A stretch of 64,000 nt of DNA from Patiria pectinifera (taxonomy: Eukaryota > Echinodermata > Asteroidea > Valvatida > Asterinidae), in contig CM057136.1 of the NCBI GenBank assembly GCA_029964075.1, positions 15,116,381 to 15,180,380 on the forward strand, in the 5' to 3' direction. The notes under the pieces are model-generated. The model saw only the letters and a list, made by a program, of their open reading frames with translations, searched no databases and was not told where the DNA came from. This document shows, piece after piece, positions 62,701-64,000 of this stretch. Both the position numbers and the translations under genes were made by a program. The stretch's first letter is position 1. Each line of letters starts with the position of its first letter.

Positions 62701-63544
62701 TAATTGTAACGACTGATGTTATTTTATCAGAAGTTAATTGAAGAGGAGAGGAAAAAGAAGGAGAGACTGCAAGCGGAAGAACAGAAGCAGCGAAGACACT
62801 CAGACTACGCACCCATCAAGTCTCCCATCATCACCAATGAGAGGTTCAGAGACCCGGTCATCAGTGCTGCCGACGATGGTCGGAAACAAGAGGTATGGAG
62901 GAAGGGGACTCGGGAGTTGTTTTGTGGAGAGATGGGGTAAGGGATATGGGCGCGTTACTGTCGGCAAGAGATAAGTAATTTAGACTTGGCCTGTTGACCT
63001 GACATCATTGAATGAGGTAGGCAACAGATTTCACTGGATGCCTTGCTTCGTGAAGAAGATTCCTGAACTCTACCCCTAGTTCATAGACATGACTTGGCAA
63101 TTTGAAGAAGATAAAAATTCAATTTTTGCATTTTTTATATAATTTTTGTATTTTCGTTCTGCACAGGTCAAGGCGTGTGCTATTGCATTGTATCCCTTCA
63201 AAGCTCAGAACCACAAGTGAGTATTTGTCGTTAAAATTATCAGCAACGTAATTCAAGAGTTCTTTTGTTTAGCAAGCTTAGTCAGGCCCAGTGCTTTTGA
63301 CTAGTTACATGAAGGATGACAGGAGCCCCTTCTTTTATTTTTCATTTTTTCTTTTGGTCATGTTATCTTTATCGGTAAAATGCACCTTCATTGCATTGAT
63401 GGCAAACTTTTTAATTTTTGTTCTCAAAGGGAGTTGAGTTTCAGCAAGGGGGACATCATCTATCTTCTGCGGAAGATTGACCAGAATTGGTTTGAGGGAG
63501 AGCACCACGGCCATGCTGGCATCTTTCCTTCCAGCTATGTGGAG
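2704..63544 (+). CDS. SORBS: PDZ-SoHo-SH3 scaffold protein of the SORBS (CAP/ponsin/vinexin/ArgBP2) family; partial, 26 exons seen
   Basis: Gene-level entry. Exons 2704-2799, 19016-19167, 19500-19576, 20174-20470, 21355-21570, 22858-23067, 25548-25652, 28098-28448, 29629-29810, 30149-30506, 32365-32523, 34849-35036, 35575-35650, 36659-36697, 37491-37550, 38839-38901, 39766-39823, 40243-40357, 40741-40787, 41018-41118, 42564-47408, 50024-50173, 61740-61828, 62731-62892, 63167-63216 and 63430-63544 join in phase into 2787 codons without a stop. Order: PDZ (about residues 1-83), Pro/Ser-rich linker, SoHo (about 780-822), DYEPGRSS motif (exon 18), a 1614-codon exon, basic coiled segment, SH3 (about 2733-2787). 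SORBS proteins are adaptors at focal adhesions, stress fibres, Z-discs and cell junctions. Their SH3 domains bind vinculin, paxillin, Abl/Arg or Cbl type ligands. The PDZ end is unusual for the family. The 3' end lies outside the window. Confidence 0.85.
3514..3875. mobile_element. TIR element, probable PIF/Harbinger-type MITE
   Basis: The left end GGCCCCCCCAAAAAAGGCTC is followed by CGGTTTCTGGT. The right end, read on the minus strand, gives GGCCAAAAAAAAGTCTTCGG followed by TTTCTGGT. These form imperfect terminal inverted repeats of about 30 bp. Both sides are flanked by TAA (3511-3513 and 3876-3878), a 3-bp duplication of the kind made by PIF/Harbinger transposases. The element is 362 bp and non-coding, with a GCGCGCGCG run just inside the left end. 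Confidence 0.6.
4274..4462. mobile_element. Small TIR element (MITE) with TA target site
   Basis: The left end GGGAGGTTTCGCAAGCGAAC is matched by the right end, whose minus-strand reading is GAGAGGTTTCGCATGCAAAC, and TA dinucleotides flank both ends. The 189-bp interior is rich in CGT and contains a TGACGTCA palindrome near 4400 with a related TGACGT beside it. A TA target duplication suggests a Tc1/mariner-superfamily origin. No coding capacity. Confidence 0.6.
7795..8306. mobile_element. TIR element of about 510 bp (MITE-like)
   Basis: The left end TTAAAGTTATAGTCCATCAT continues TTTG. It is mirrored by the right end, whose minus-strand reading is TTAAAGCTACAGTCCATCAT, also followed by TTTG. 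The terminal repeats are about 24 bp with two mismatches. The interior includes a GCGCGCACGCGCGCGCG-like tract near 8040. A target duplication could not be fixed by eye, so the superfamily is left open. Confidence 0.5.
12977..13153. mobile_element. Pogo/Tigger-like TIR fragment
   Basis: The ends read TACAATCCACTCTCATTAGA at the left and, on the minus strand, TACAGCCGACTCTTAATACA at the right. The inner part contains, on the minus strand, a stretch close to AAATTCTGG..ATAG.GAACATA and CATAAAGCCTGGGTCCCGAC. The same stretch is found in the opposite orientation in the element at 36127-36542. TIRs resembling CAGTCGACTCTCGTTA are typical of pogo/Tigger elements. No transposase. Confidence 0.45.
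13287..13525. repeat. 11-bp tandem repeat with inverted partner block
   Basis: Five copies of the 11-mer GACTTGTGATG run about 13441-13496, followed by a divergent copy and a GGACTCGA end. The block 13287-13365 carries the inverse motif (GAGTCCATCACAAG, CACAAGTCCAGTCATAAGT). The two halves can therefore pair across a spacer of about 75 bp. The minus-strand reading in frame gives a run of Thr-Ser-Pro-Ser repeats, which I take as repeat and not protein. Confidence 0.65.
14641..14760 (+). mobile_element. tRNA-derived SINE
   Basis: The A-box-like TAGTTCAGTTGGTAGAGC near 14648 and the B-box GGTTCAAAACC near 14700 are spaced as in a tRNA head. The sequence cannot fold a tRNA acceptor stem and continues into TCAATTTCTTTGTGATCAAC. 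The same order of head and tail (TCAATTTCCTCGTC...) occurs at 28926-29030, which makes this a SINE family and not a tRNA gene. Confidence 0.7.
15850..16330. repeat. Dispersed repeat, copy 1
   Basis: Blocks of this stretch recur in the same order and orientation at 58525-58965. The blocks are ACAAACATAAAAAACC with AACTACCAAAATTATTATGA, a GATCGGCCGAT palindrome, a GGTTCCGTGACCTGACAATT segment, and ATCCATCCATTTCTGAAAAT with ACAGCAAAAGCAAATG. A short third piece sits near 19314-19336. The family is unknown to me and no coding frame is conserved. Confidence 0.55.
19016..19167 (+). CDS. SORBS: Exon 2: C-terminal half of PDZ domain
   Basis: The exon starts after tcttgcag in phase 0 and ends at a GTGAGT donor in phase 2. 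It encodes [20 protein letters not shown], then [20 protein letters not shown] and [11 protein letters not shown]. This matches the second half of a PDLIM/SYNPO2-type PDZ: V(T/N)PGSKA, then GD.(V/I)..INGQ with helix .DAQNLI, and a final L.L.(L/V).R strand. Together with exon 1 it forms a complete domain of about 82 residues, likely to bind C-terminal or internal motifs of actin-associated proteins such as alpha-actinin (inferred from the family). Confidence 0.93.
19168..19499 (+). other. Intron 2
   Basis: This 332-bp intron contains a GGGCCCAACTTCATGGCGCT block and several CTGTGCTGACC/CTGCGCTAACC units at about 19195-19300, probably a piece of a dispersed DNA repeat. A similar GGGCCAATTTCATGG occurs at 63567. 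It also holds a third fragment of the dispersed repeat at 19314-19336. Confidence 0.4.
19500..19576 (+). CDS. SORBS: Exon 3: Asn-rich linker after PDZ
   Basis: This 77-nt exon lies between tttacag and a GTGAGA donor. The first base completes an Arg codon with exon 2, then [20 protein letters not shown] and SSSVS follow, ending in phase 1. The run of Asn codons is a short AAC/AAT tract. This is a disordered linker with no domain. Confidence 0.85.
20174..20470 (+). CDS. SORBS: Exon 4: Ser/Thr/Arg-rich linker
   Basis: A 297-nt exon with phase-1 introns on both sides. It encodes [20 protein letters not shown], then [20 protein letters not shown] and a segment ending [15 protein letters not shown]. 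The [18 protein letters not shown] stretch is a likely phosphorylated, disordered segment. The exon is noticeably GC-richer than its flanks, as expected of conserved coding DNA. Donor GTCAGT, acceptor aacag. Confidence 0.9.
20471..21354 (+). other. Intron 4
   Basis: This is an 884-bp AT-rich intron. It has one ATTTGCAT octamer near 20866 and, at its end, several TGACC half-sites (TGACCTATACTGACTATGAC, then CCTTGAACTATGACC). Nothing else was recognised. Confidence 0.5.
21355..21570 (+). CDS. SORBS: Exon 5: putative in-frame cassette exon
   Basis: A 216-nt stretch between ctgtag and a GTATTT donor keeps frame with both neighbours only when read as [20 protein letters not shown], then [20 protein letters not shown], ending SRSSD. 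It is bounded by phase-1 introns and can be skipped without a frameshift (exon 4 also joins exon 6 directly). A second frame is open over most of it but fits neither splice phase. The donor is weaker than others in the gene, and a competing GTCACG donor lies at 21554, so inclusion is less certain. Confidence 0.65.
21571..22857 (+). other. Intron 5
   Basis: A 1287-bp AT-rich intron. At 22462-22487 it has a short run of the self-complementary unit TACATG, a microsatellite-like palindromic tract. I saw no element ends or coding signal. Confidence 0.5.
22858..23067 (+). CDS. SORBS: Exon 6: proline-rich linker
   Basis: A 210-nt exon between ttcacag and a GTAATT donor with phase-1 introns on both sides. 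It encodes [20 protein letters not shown], then [20 protein letters not shown] and [20 protein letters not shown]. The VPPPPPESD and [12 protein letters not shown] segments are candidate SH3/EVH1/profilin ligands, the latter a PxPxxxKRK-type basic proline motif. Disordered. Confidence 0.9.
23071..23283 (+). promoter_or_regulatory. Cluster of five ATTTGCAT octamers (candidate POU/Oct sites)
   Basis: Exact ATTTGCAT copies lie at 23071-23078, 23111-23118, 23172-23179, 23223-23230 and 23276-23283. This is the reverse complement of the ATGCAAAT octamer bound by POU-domain factors. Part of the clustering comes from a tandem duplication of about 110 bp with shared AATGGGACT, GCATGTTTCAGGTC and GCCAATGAG segments. 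Regulatory function is inferred. Confidence 0.4.
23594..23771. mobile_element. Possible pogo-like TIR element
   Basis: TACAGTGTAATTCTCGTAAT at the left is weakly mirrored by the right end, which reads TACAGTGTCGTAATATAAGC on the minus strand. About 178 bp separate the outer ends. The similarity is short, so this is tentative. Confidence 0.3.
24906..25378. mobile_element. Palindromic TIR element, about 470 bp, TA target site
   Basis: The left end CAGGGTGAGTAAAAAAAAAA is followed by TGAAACCCAAATGT. It is mirrored by the right end, which on the minus strand reads AAGGGCGAGTAAAAAAACAC then TGAAACCCAAATGT. Inner blocks (GCCCAATTC, TTTCTTTTAGTA, TACTTTTCAAGTTACGGAAT, TTTAAACACAAC) are also repeated in inverse order, so most of the element is one imperfect palindrome. 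TA flanks both ends. Likely a Tc1/mariner-type MITE with no coding capacity. Confidence 0.6.
25548..25652 (+). CDS. SORBS: Exon 7: [10 protein letters not shown] motif exon
   Basis: A 105-nt exon between catgcag and a GTATTA donor with phase-1 introns on both sides. It encodes [20 protein letters not shown] followed by [14 protein letters not shown]. The (K/R)GA.xF.(K/R)RQ pattern resembles a short motif I recall from synaptopodin-family and other PDZ-bearing Z-disc proteins. That would agree with the PDZ type in exons 1-2. The resemblance is from memory and the motif is short. Confidence 0.87.
25653..28097 (+). other. Intron 7
   Basis: A 2.4-kb AT-rich intron with no recognised element. Near 27990 a minus-strand B-box-like GGTTCAAATC appears without an A box. 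Nothing else stands out. Confidence 0.5.
28098..28448 (+). CDS. SORBS: Exon 8: Pro/Ser/Gln/Tyr-rich linker
   Basis: A 351-nt exon between cttacag and a GTACTG donor with phase-1 introns on both sides. It starts [20 protein letters not shown] and continues through [40 protein letters not shown] and [11 protein letters not shown]. Many Tyr and Ser residues sit in proline context. It is disordered and likely regulated by phosphorylation (inferred). GC content is well above the flanking introns. Confidence 0.92.
28449..29628 (+). other. Intron 8, with SINE and small inverted repeat
   Basis: This 1.2-kb intron has a CpG-rich stretch at 28610-28880, including a GAGGGCGCCCTTTT palindrome, a tRNA-derived SINE at 28926-29030 and another CpG-rich stretch around 29090-29400. 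An inverted repeat pairs CCACCACAGTGGCTTCTAAT (29178) with the minus-strand CCACCGCAGTAAAAGCTTCT (ending 29262). The CpG-rich parts look like repeat insertions, but their ends could not be defined. Confidence 0.5.
28926..29030 (+). mobile_element. tRNA-derived SINE (same family as 14641)
   Basis: It has an A-box-like GGATAACTCGGTTAGTAGCG and a B-box-like GGGTACAAATCC, followed by a TCAATTTCCTCGTCAAACTT tail. Head and tail match the order seen in the copy at 14641-14760. Divergence between the copies is considerable, so both are old. Confidence 0.6.
29629..29810 (+). CDS. SORBS: Exon 9: Pro/Lys-rich linker
   Basis: A 182-nt exon. The acceptor is the catcttag at 29628 and not the ggcag at 29648, because only the upstream site keeps the frame with exon 8. 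It encodes [20 protein letters not shown], then [20 protein letters not shown] and [20 protein letters not shown], ending in phase 0 at GTAAGT. AWSP occurs twice. The [15 protein letters not shown] stretch is a candidate SH3 ligand. Confidence 0.9.
30149..30506 (+). CDS. SORBS: Exon 10: Pro/Gln-rich linker
   Basis: A 358-nt exon between ctccag and GTAGGG, entering in phase 0 and leaving in phase 1. The coding frame reads [40 protein letters not shown] and later [20 protein letters not shown], ending [12 protein letters not shown] second plus-strand frame is open over the whole exon but does not fit the splice phases. Disordered, with repeated SPYRP motifs ([16 protein letters not shown]). Confidence 0.92.
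30507..32364 (+). other. Intron 10
   Basis: A 1.86-kb intron. At about 31580-31740 it carries a dispersed repeat also present at 58345-58500. A C-run lies at 32060-32070. Nothing else was recognised. Confidence 0.5.
31580..31740. repeat. Dispersed repeat B, copy 1
   Basis: Segments ACAGATTCTTTGTTGT, CATCTTTTGTTAAAAACAAT, AAACACAAAGCCTTGTCCTC and ATGCAACG recur in the same order and orientation at 58345-58500. The family is unknown. Confidence 0.5.
32365..32523 (+). CDS. SORBS: Exon 11: linker with charged start and Ala/Val/Lys repeats
   Basis: A 159-nt exon after a catag acceptor with a GTGAGC donor and phase-1 introns on both sides. It encodes [20 protein letters not shown] then [20 protein letters not shown] and [12 protein letters not shown]. 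The RSHADYLP start resembles [10 protein letters not shown] in exon 25, suggesting a repeated module. VAKAP/VAKQP/VAKPL form a short imperfect repeat. Confidence 0.88.
32524..34848 (+). other. Intron 11, with GACTCGACTTGAGTC-type repeats
   Basis: A 2.3-kb intron. Between 32858 and 33470 there are many variants of GACTCGAC, CTTGAGTCAC and TGACTTGACTCGA in both orientations, a palindrome-prone low-complexity block. At 34190-34255 a unit of about 28 bp (TTGCGACCTTTGACCCTGGC, then AACACC) occurs about three times. Nothing else was recognised. Confidence 0.55.
32858..33470. repeat. Palindrome-prone GACTCGA/TCGAGTC repeat region
   Basis: Dense variants of TGACTCGACTT and its complement occur at 32858-32990 and 33308-33470, separated by unrelated sequence. 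Related words occur near 13283-13525 and 40505-40570. This looks like decayed simple repeat spread by slippage or by a small element. Confidence 0.5.
34849..35036 (+). CDS. SORBS: Exon 12: N-terminal part of sorbin-homology (SoHo) region
   Basis: A 188-nt exon between atccacag and GTAGGG, entering in phase 1 and leaving in phase 0. It encodes [20 protein letters not shown], then THTV-type charged sequence [18 protein letters not shown] and [15 protein letters not shown]. The GIGP.DE.G.PI..R block immediately before an (N/D)...DWYK..F exon is the hallmark order of the SoHo domain, which binds flotillin in lipid rafts in CAP/ponsin. Confidence 0.93.
35575..35650 (+). CDS. SORBS: Exon 13: SoHo core ([12 protein letters not shown])
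   Basis: A 76-nt exon between tttgcag and GTAAGG, phase 0 to phase 1. It encodes [20 protein letters not shown] followed by QDRPE. The DWYK.MFK.IH pattern is diagnostic of SORBS1/2/3 SoHo domains (vertebrate copies read near DWYKTMFKQIH). This is the strongest single evidence that the gene is a SORBS relative. Confidence 0.95.
36127..36542. mobile_element. Pogo/Tigger-like TIR element in intron 13
   Basis: The left end TCAACTCTCGTTAATACAAA is mirrored by the right end, whose minus-strand reading is TCGACTCCCGTTAATATAAA. Inside the left end lies AAATTCTGGCCATAGTGAAC then ATAAAGCCTTGGTCCCAACT, matching the minus strand of the element at 12977-13153. About 415 bp, non-coding, GC-richer centre. 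Confidence 0.55.
36659..36697 (+). CDS. SORBS: Exon 14: 39-nt exon after SoHo
   Basis: A small exon between cccccag and a GTTACC donor with phase-1 introns on both sides, encoding [12 protein letters not shown]. It sits where vertebrate SORBS proteins have the Asp-rich DDTDMYN.PY stretch. It is skippable in frame. The short length and ordinary donor make inclusion plausible but not certain. Confidence 0.78.
37491..37550 (+). CDS. SORBS: Exon 15: 60-nt exon
   Basis: Between ggtgcag and GTAAAT, phase-1 introns on both sides. It encodes [19 protein letters not shown]. The TYEPSYGF segment is aromatic and proline-containing like the post-SoHo YN.PY region of vertebrate homologues (recalled). Skippable in frame. 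Confidence 0.82.
37626..38205 (+). repeat. Degenerate minisatellite, unit about 20-26 bp (GGCCTGCTATCTCTAGT)
   Basis: Nearly the whole stretch is made of variants of GGCCTGCTATCTCTAGTG, with units such as TTGGCCTGCTATCTCCAGTA and TGGCTTGGCCTGTTATCTAT. I count more than 20 imperfect units with variable length. It starts about 75 bp after the donor of exon 15. Confidence 0.75.
38839..38901 (+). CDS. SORBS: Exon 16: 63-nt exon with tandem acceptor
   Basis: It encodes [20 protein letters not shown] and ends at a GTGAGA donor, with phase-1 introns on both sides. The acceptor reads gagtag. Splicing after the second AG gives a 63-nt exon, and splicing after the first (at 38835) adds one Val codon without changing frame. 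Skippable in frame. Confidence 0.85.
39145..39233 (+). repeat. 89-bp near-perfect hairpin
   Basis: GAAGGTTCTTTTTGACAAAT with CCA at the left arm is exactly complementary to the right arm ending at 39233. The inner part (TTTGTGAAGATGT against ACATCTTCACAAA) is also complementary, with about four mismatches between them and almost no loop. The total stem is about 44 bp. It could be a tiny foldback element or, less likely, a small-RNA hairpin. Confidence 0.7.
39766..39823 (+). CDS. SORBS: Exon 17: linker
   Basis: A 58-nt exon between atgcag and GTGCAG. It enters in phase 1, completing an Asp codon, and leaves in phase 2. It encodes [18 protein letters not shown]. The DQWGHDP start fits the DWDPPDRKVD-like position preceding the YEPG motif in vertebrate SORBS2 (recalled). 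Confidence 0.83.
40243..40357 (+). CDS. SORBS: Exon 18: DYEPGRSS motif exon
   Basis: A 115-nt exon between tttgcag and GTCAGT, phase 2 to phase 0. It encodes [20 protein letters not shown] followed by [18 protein letters not shown]. The RSI.(E/D)YEPG(K/R)SS signature is shared with SORBS family members (vertebrate SORBS2 reads near RSIFEYEPGKSS), confirming the family assignment between SoHo and SH3. Another frame is open through the exon but lacks phase agreement. Confidence 0.94.
40741..40787 (+). CDS. SORBS: Exon 19: 47-nt exon
   Basis: Between cttgcag and GTGAGT, phase 0 to phase 2, encoding [15 protein letters not shown] plus two bases of a Val codon. It follows the YEPG exon directly, as the RPASLYQ-type segment does in vertebrate homologues (recalled). 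Confidence 0.85.
41018..41118 (+). CDS. SORBS: Exon 20: linker
   Basis: A 101-nt exon between ttctag and GTAAGT, phase 2 to phase 1. It encodes [20 protein letters not shown] followed by [13 protein letters not shown]. Basic and Ser/Thr-rich; KRSTTLP is a candidate basophilic kinase site (inferred). Confidence 0.85.
41119..42563 (+). other. Intron 20
   Basis: A 1.45-kb intron holding the MITE at 41691-41856. The rest is AT-rich and unremarkable. Confidence 0.55.
41691..41856. mobile_element. 166-bp TIR element (MITE) with TA target site
   Basis: AGCCCGGTTCATACTCTGCA at the left is mirrored by the right end (minus-strand reading AGCCCGGTTCATACTTCATG). The inverted similarity extends about 40 bp through GCGAAAGCGAA. 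TA flanks both ends. The interior carries GACGTCAAATTCGC and many TTCGC/GCGAA words. Non-coding. Confidence 0.7.
42564..47408 (+). CDS. SORBS: Exon 21: giant 4845-nt exon, 1614 codons
   Basis: Open throughout between acaacag and a GTTACT donor, with phase-1 introns on both sides and length divisible by three, so it is skippable in frame. In order it has an N-terminal part ([20 protein letters not shown]), a [16 protein letters not shown] segment, a very basic Lys/His patch (about codons 341-370), and a charged helical block (codons 410-579: [70 protein letters not shown]). The rest is a long Ser/Pro/Glu/Asp-rich disordered region with VPLPPPQKK and an internal duplication (46181-46470). Vertebrate SORBS2 (nArgBP2) also has a large optional exon, which I consider the likely counterpart, but no alignment was made. 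Confidence 0.95.
47409..50023 (+). other. Intron 21
   Basis: A 2.6-kb intron. A 45-bp segment (TTTTTGGTTGCATGTTATCA, then TTTGC.TGATTCAAAAATGCCC) occurs twice at about 47603-47648 and 47726-47772. At 48455-48665 there is a run of GTACCCGGGTAC/CTCGAGTAC palindromic words beginning AGGGGTGTCAATC, possibly a hAT-type fragment. ATTTGCAT-type octamers recur (47622, 48885, 49614 and 49757 in reverse). Confidence 0.5.
48455..48665. repeat. GTACCCGGGTAC-rich palindromic repeat patch
   Basis: ACGAGTACCCGGGTACCCTA, then GGGGTACCCAGGTACCTG and later GTACTCGAGTACCCGG with CTCGAGTACGCC, form a low-complexity block prone to cruciforms. The AGGGGTGTCAATC start resembles hAT-type ends, but no matching terminus was found. 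Confidence 0.4.
50024..50173 (+). CDS. SORBS: Exon 22: basic Ser/Arg linker
   Basis: A 150-nt exon between caacag and GTGCAT, phase-1 introns on both sides. It encodes [20 protein letters not shown] followed by [20 protein letters not shown] and [17 protein letters not shown] is a candidate SH3 ligand and kinase site. Skippable in frame, and it joins the giant exon and exon 24 in phase. Confidence 0.9.
51629..51742. mobile_element. 114-bp TIR element
   Basis: GGACAGTCGATATT at 51629 is exactly inverted at 51729-51742. The interior has GTTGACTGACAAATAGTTCG and GAACTAGTTTGTCAACTCCC as a second inverted pair around CGGCTTCGCCTCGG. A compact fully palindromic MITE; target duplication not determined. 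Confidence 0.5.
55015..55115 (-). mobile_element. tRNA-derived SINE, minus orientation
   Basis: On the minus strand the A-box-like GGATGGCTCAGTACAGCGGT and B-box CAGGTTCGAATCTTAC are followed by CTGGTAAATTCCTCTTTCAA. Head and tail are organised as in the copies at 14641 and 28926, so it probably belongs to the same or a sister family. Confidence 0.6.
55823..55829 (+). promoter_or_regulatory. TATA-like motif upstream of the alternative first exon
   Basis: TATAAAA lies about 390 bp before the ATG at 56219. If used, transcription would begin near 55853 with a 5' UTR of about 365 nt. It is a single motif in AT-rich DNA, so chance is a real alternative. Confidence 0.25.
56219..57338 (+). CDS. SORBS: Alternative first exon of a short SORBS isoform
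   Basis: ATG at 56219 opens 373 codons ending at a GTAAAT donor (57339) in phase 1. The last base A joins GG of exon 24 to give Arg, so it splices in frame to the SH3-side exons. A TAA at 56192-56194 closes the frame upstream, hence a first exon and not an internal one. The peptide starts [20 protein letters not shown] and includes [20 protein letters not shown] and [20 protein letters not shown], a predicted helix. A long Gln/Pro/His/Val-rich part follows, with an octapeptide repeat. A transcript from here would lack PDZ and SoHo, like the short vinexin-beta type isoform. Confidence 0.75.
56989..57060 (+). repeat. 24-bp coding tandem repeat (HQMTEPQR x3)
   Basis: Three consecutive copies of a 24-bp unit encode HQMTEPQR, with essentially no divergence. 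They are embedded in looser repeats of the same kind ([26 protein letters not shown]). In-frame expansion within the alternative first exon. Confidence 0.8.
57767..57870. repeat. Interstitial TTAGGG repeats inside an inverted repeat
   Basis: Several TTAGGG and TTAGGG-like units occur at 57793-57857, including AGGGTTAGGGTTAGGGCTAG. They are flanked by ATACCTATATTCCCCAA at the left and its near inverse TTGGGGAACATAGGTAT at the right. TTAGGG is the telomere repeat of most animals. Confidence 0.7.
58345..58500. repeat. Dispersed repeat B, copy 2
   Basis: It matches 31580-31740 in the blocks ACAGATTATTTGTTGT, CATCTTTGTTAAAAATGGTT, GAAACACAATGTCTTGTCCT and ATGCAACG, same orientation. It lies directly before a copy of repeat A. 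Confidence 0.5.
58525..58965. repeat. Dispersed repeat A, copy 2
   Basis: Blocks ACATTTGCAAACATCAAAAA, AACTACCAAATCATTTTGAA, GATCGGCCGATCAG, CTGGTTCCCTGACCTTACAA and CCATCCATTTCTGAAAATTA correspond in order to those at 15850-16330. Confidence 0.55.
59466..60000 (+). repeat. Tandem repeat, three units of about 180-190 bp
   Basis: The landmark ACTGTACAACTRTATATCRA occurs at about 59495, 59675 and 59863. Each unit continues with GTTAGTATTT, AAGGTAT, AATCTACC, TCCGYTGAAT and CAAATACCAATCAAATGCCT-like blocks. Divergence is low to moderate. Satellite-like array in an intron. Confidence 0.8.
61740..61828 (+). CDS. SORBS: Exon 24: first exon common to long and short isoforms
   Basis: (Numbering: the alternative first exon at 56219 is counted as 23.) An 89-nt exon between tttgtcag and GTTAGT, phase 1 to phase 0. 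It encodes [20 protein letters not shown] followed by PTLDKTKAE. Two other frames are open through it, but only this one fits both neighbours. Exons 22 and 23 both join here in phase (Gly or Arg at the junction). Confidence 0.88.
61829..62730 (+). other. Intron 24
   Basis: A 902-bp AT-rich intron with a GCT-type trinucleotide tract at 62518-62580. Confidence 0.55.
62518..62580 (+). repeat. (GCT/ACT)n trinucleotide microsatellite
   Basis: A run of GCT units interrupted by ACT and TTCT/GTT at the end. It would read as Ala, Thr and Val in one frame but lies between splice sites, so it is intronic. Confidence 0.8.
62731..62892 (+). CDS. SORBS: Exon 25: basic coiled-coil segment before SH3
   Basis: A 162-nt exon between tatcag and GTATGG, phase 0 to 0. 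It encodes [20 protein letters not shown], then [20 protein letters not shown] and [14 protein letters not shown]. The first 22 residues form a charged helix. In SORBS proteins a comparable charged region precedes the first SH3. Confidence 0.92.
63167..63216 (+). CDS. SORBS: Exon 26: start of SH3 domain 1
   Basis: A 50-nt exon between gcacag and GTGAGT, phase 0 to phase 2, encoding [16 protein letters not shown]. The ALYPF(K/D)AQ motif is strand A and the RT-loop start of an SH3 domain (ALYDY-type signature). Confidence 0.94.
63430..63544 (+). CDS. SORBS: Exon 27: remainder of SH3 domain 1
   Basis: A 115-nt exon between ctcaaag and GTGAGG, phase 2 to phase 0. It encodes [20 protein letters not shown] then [18 protein letters not shown]. 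The [13 protein letters not shown](Y/F)EGEHHG(R/H).GIFP..Y(V/I)E pattern is that of the first SH3 domain of SORBS1/2/3, including the binding Trp and the FP..Y pocket. It is the last exon I can support. Confidence 0.95.
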
Positions 63545-64000
63545 GTGAGGAATATGTCCACCTAGGGCCAATTTCATGGCACATTTTTTAATATGATTAA
63601 TTTCAGGTACTGAACCAAGGATTCTTCAAAAGTGCCCTAGGCTCTGTAGCTCGCAAGCCTGAAGAAACCTGTAGAGAGAAGACAGTGAGAAGAAATTACA
63701 GTTTTAGAGGTGGGAGGAAAAGCCCAGAAGAATATTCTGGGGGAAGCCCACGGAATCAAGTAGGGACTGAAAACCCAATCCACTTATTGACCCTGGCGGG
63801 ATTCGAACCCGGGTCTAAGGTGGAATGCTCCACCAACCTGACTACCCTAAATAAATAATCATTTTAACAGTTTGTCGAAAACTTTTTGCCAAATTCTCCA
63901 TAAAAACACTCTTCTTTTAAGTTGGATGTTTTCATTGAATGAAAACACCAGTCAAGCTGGAGCTGCTTATAGGATTATGTAAAAGCATGTATAGCATCTA
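63545..64000 (+). other. Intron after exon 27, right edge of the window
   Basis: GTGAGG donor at 63545. A GGGCCAATTTCATGG word lies at 63567 and a SINE at 63620-63850. No further exon was recognised before the edge. Confidence 0.55.
63620..63850 (-). mobile_element. tRNA-derived SINE, minus orientation, second family
   Basis: On the minus strand the A-box-like TAGTCAGGTTGGTGGAGC and B-box GGGTTCGAATCCCGCC are followed by a body containing TGGGTTTTCAGTCCCTACTT and GGGCTTTTCCTCCCACCTCT. The body differs from the copies at 14641, 28926 and 55015. It lies within 80 bp of the SH3 exon. Confidence 0.65.

Noticed and set aside
63607-63750. Possible next exon after tttcag at 63606
   Set aside because: An open frame exists, but most of it lies inside a SINE and it has no resemblance to the sequence after SH3-1 in SORBS proteins.

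Overview
The window looks like intron-rich animal DNA: AT-rich, with small GT-AG exons, introns up to 16 kb, tRNA-derived SINEs, many non-autonomous DNA transposons and a patch of TTAGGG repeats. The protein families and the foldback element suggest a marine deuterostome invertebrate, perhaps an echinoderm. That assignment is inference. I ran no search, and statements about families come from memory.

Two protein genes are visible, head to head. On the minus strand, two exons (2148-2267 and 228-327) encode the N-terminus of a PBLD/PhzF-like protein whose remainder lies beyond the left edge. From 2704 to at least 63544 on the plus strand runs one very large gene. I joined 26 coding exons by splice sites and reading phase; every junction is consistent, giving 8361 nt (2787 codons) with no internal stop. 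It starts with a PDZ domain of the PDLIM/synaptopodin-2 type (exons 1-2). A Pro/Ser-rich linker follows (exons 3-11), then a sorbin-homology (SoHo) region (exons 12-13) and the SORBS-type DYEPGRSS motif (exon 18). Next come a single 4845-nt exon (42564-47408), and finally the first SH3 domain of a SORBS/CAP/vinexin/ArgBP2 protein (exons 26-27, 63167-63544). The further SH3 domains expected in this family would lie beyond the right edge. A separate exon at 56219-57338 has its own ATG and an in-frame upstream stop, and splices in phase to the SH3-side exons. It probably starts a short isoform without PDZ and SoHo.

The combination of a PDZ domain with a SoHo/SH3 protein is the most interesting feature. 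Vertebrate SORBS proteins, as I know them, lack a PDZ domain, while PDLIM/SYNPO2 proteins have one but no SoHo or SH3. The product would be an actin/Z-disc/adhesion scaffold joining both modules. Many exons are bounded by phase-1 introns on both sides, including the giant exon, so the protein can be varied by exon skipping without a frameshift.

Between the exons lie a 927-bp near-perfect foldback element with a 9-bp target duplication (979-1905), several TIR elements, four tRNA-derived SINEs, minisatellites and dispersed repeats. There is also an 89-bp near-perfect hairpin and a cluster of ATTTGCAT octamers just after exon 6. No rRNA gene, functional tRNA gene, CRISPR array or retrovirus-like element was recognised.
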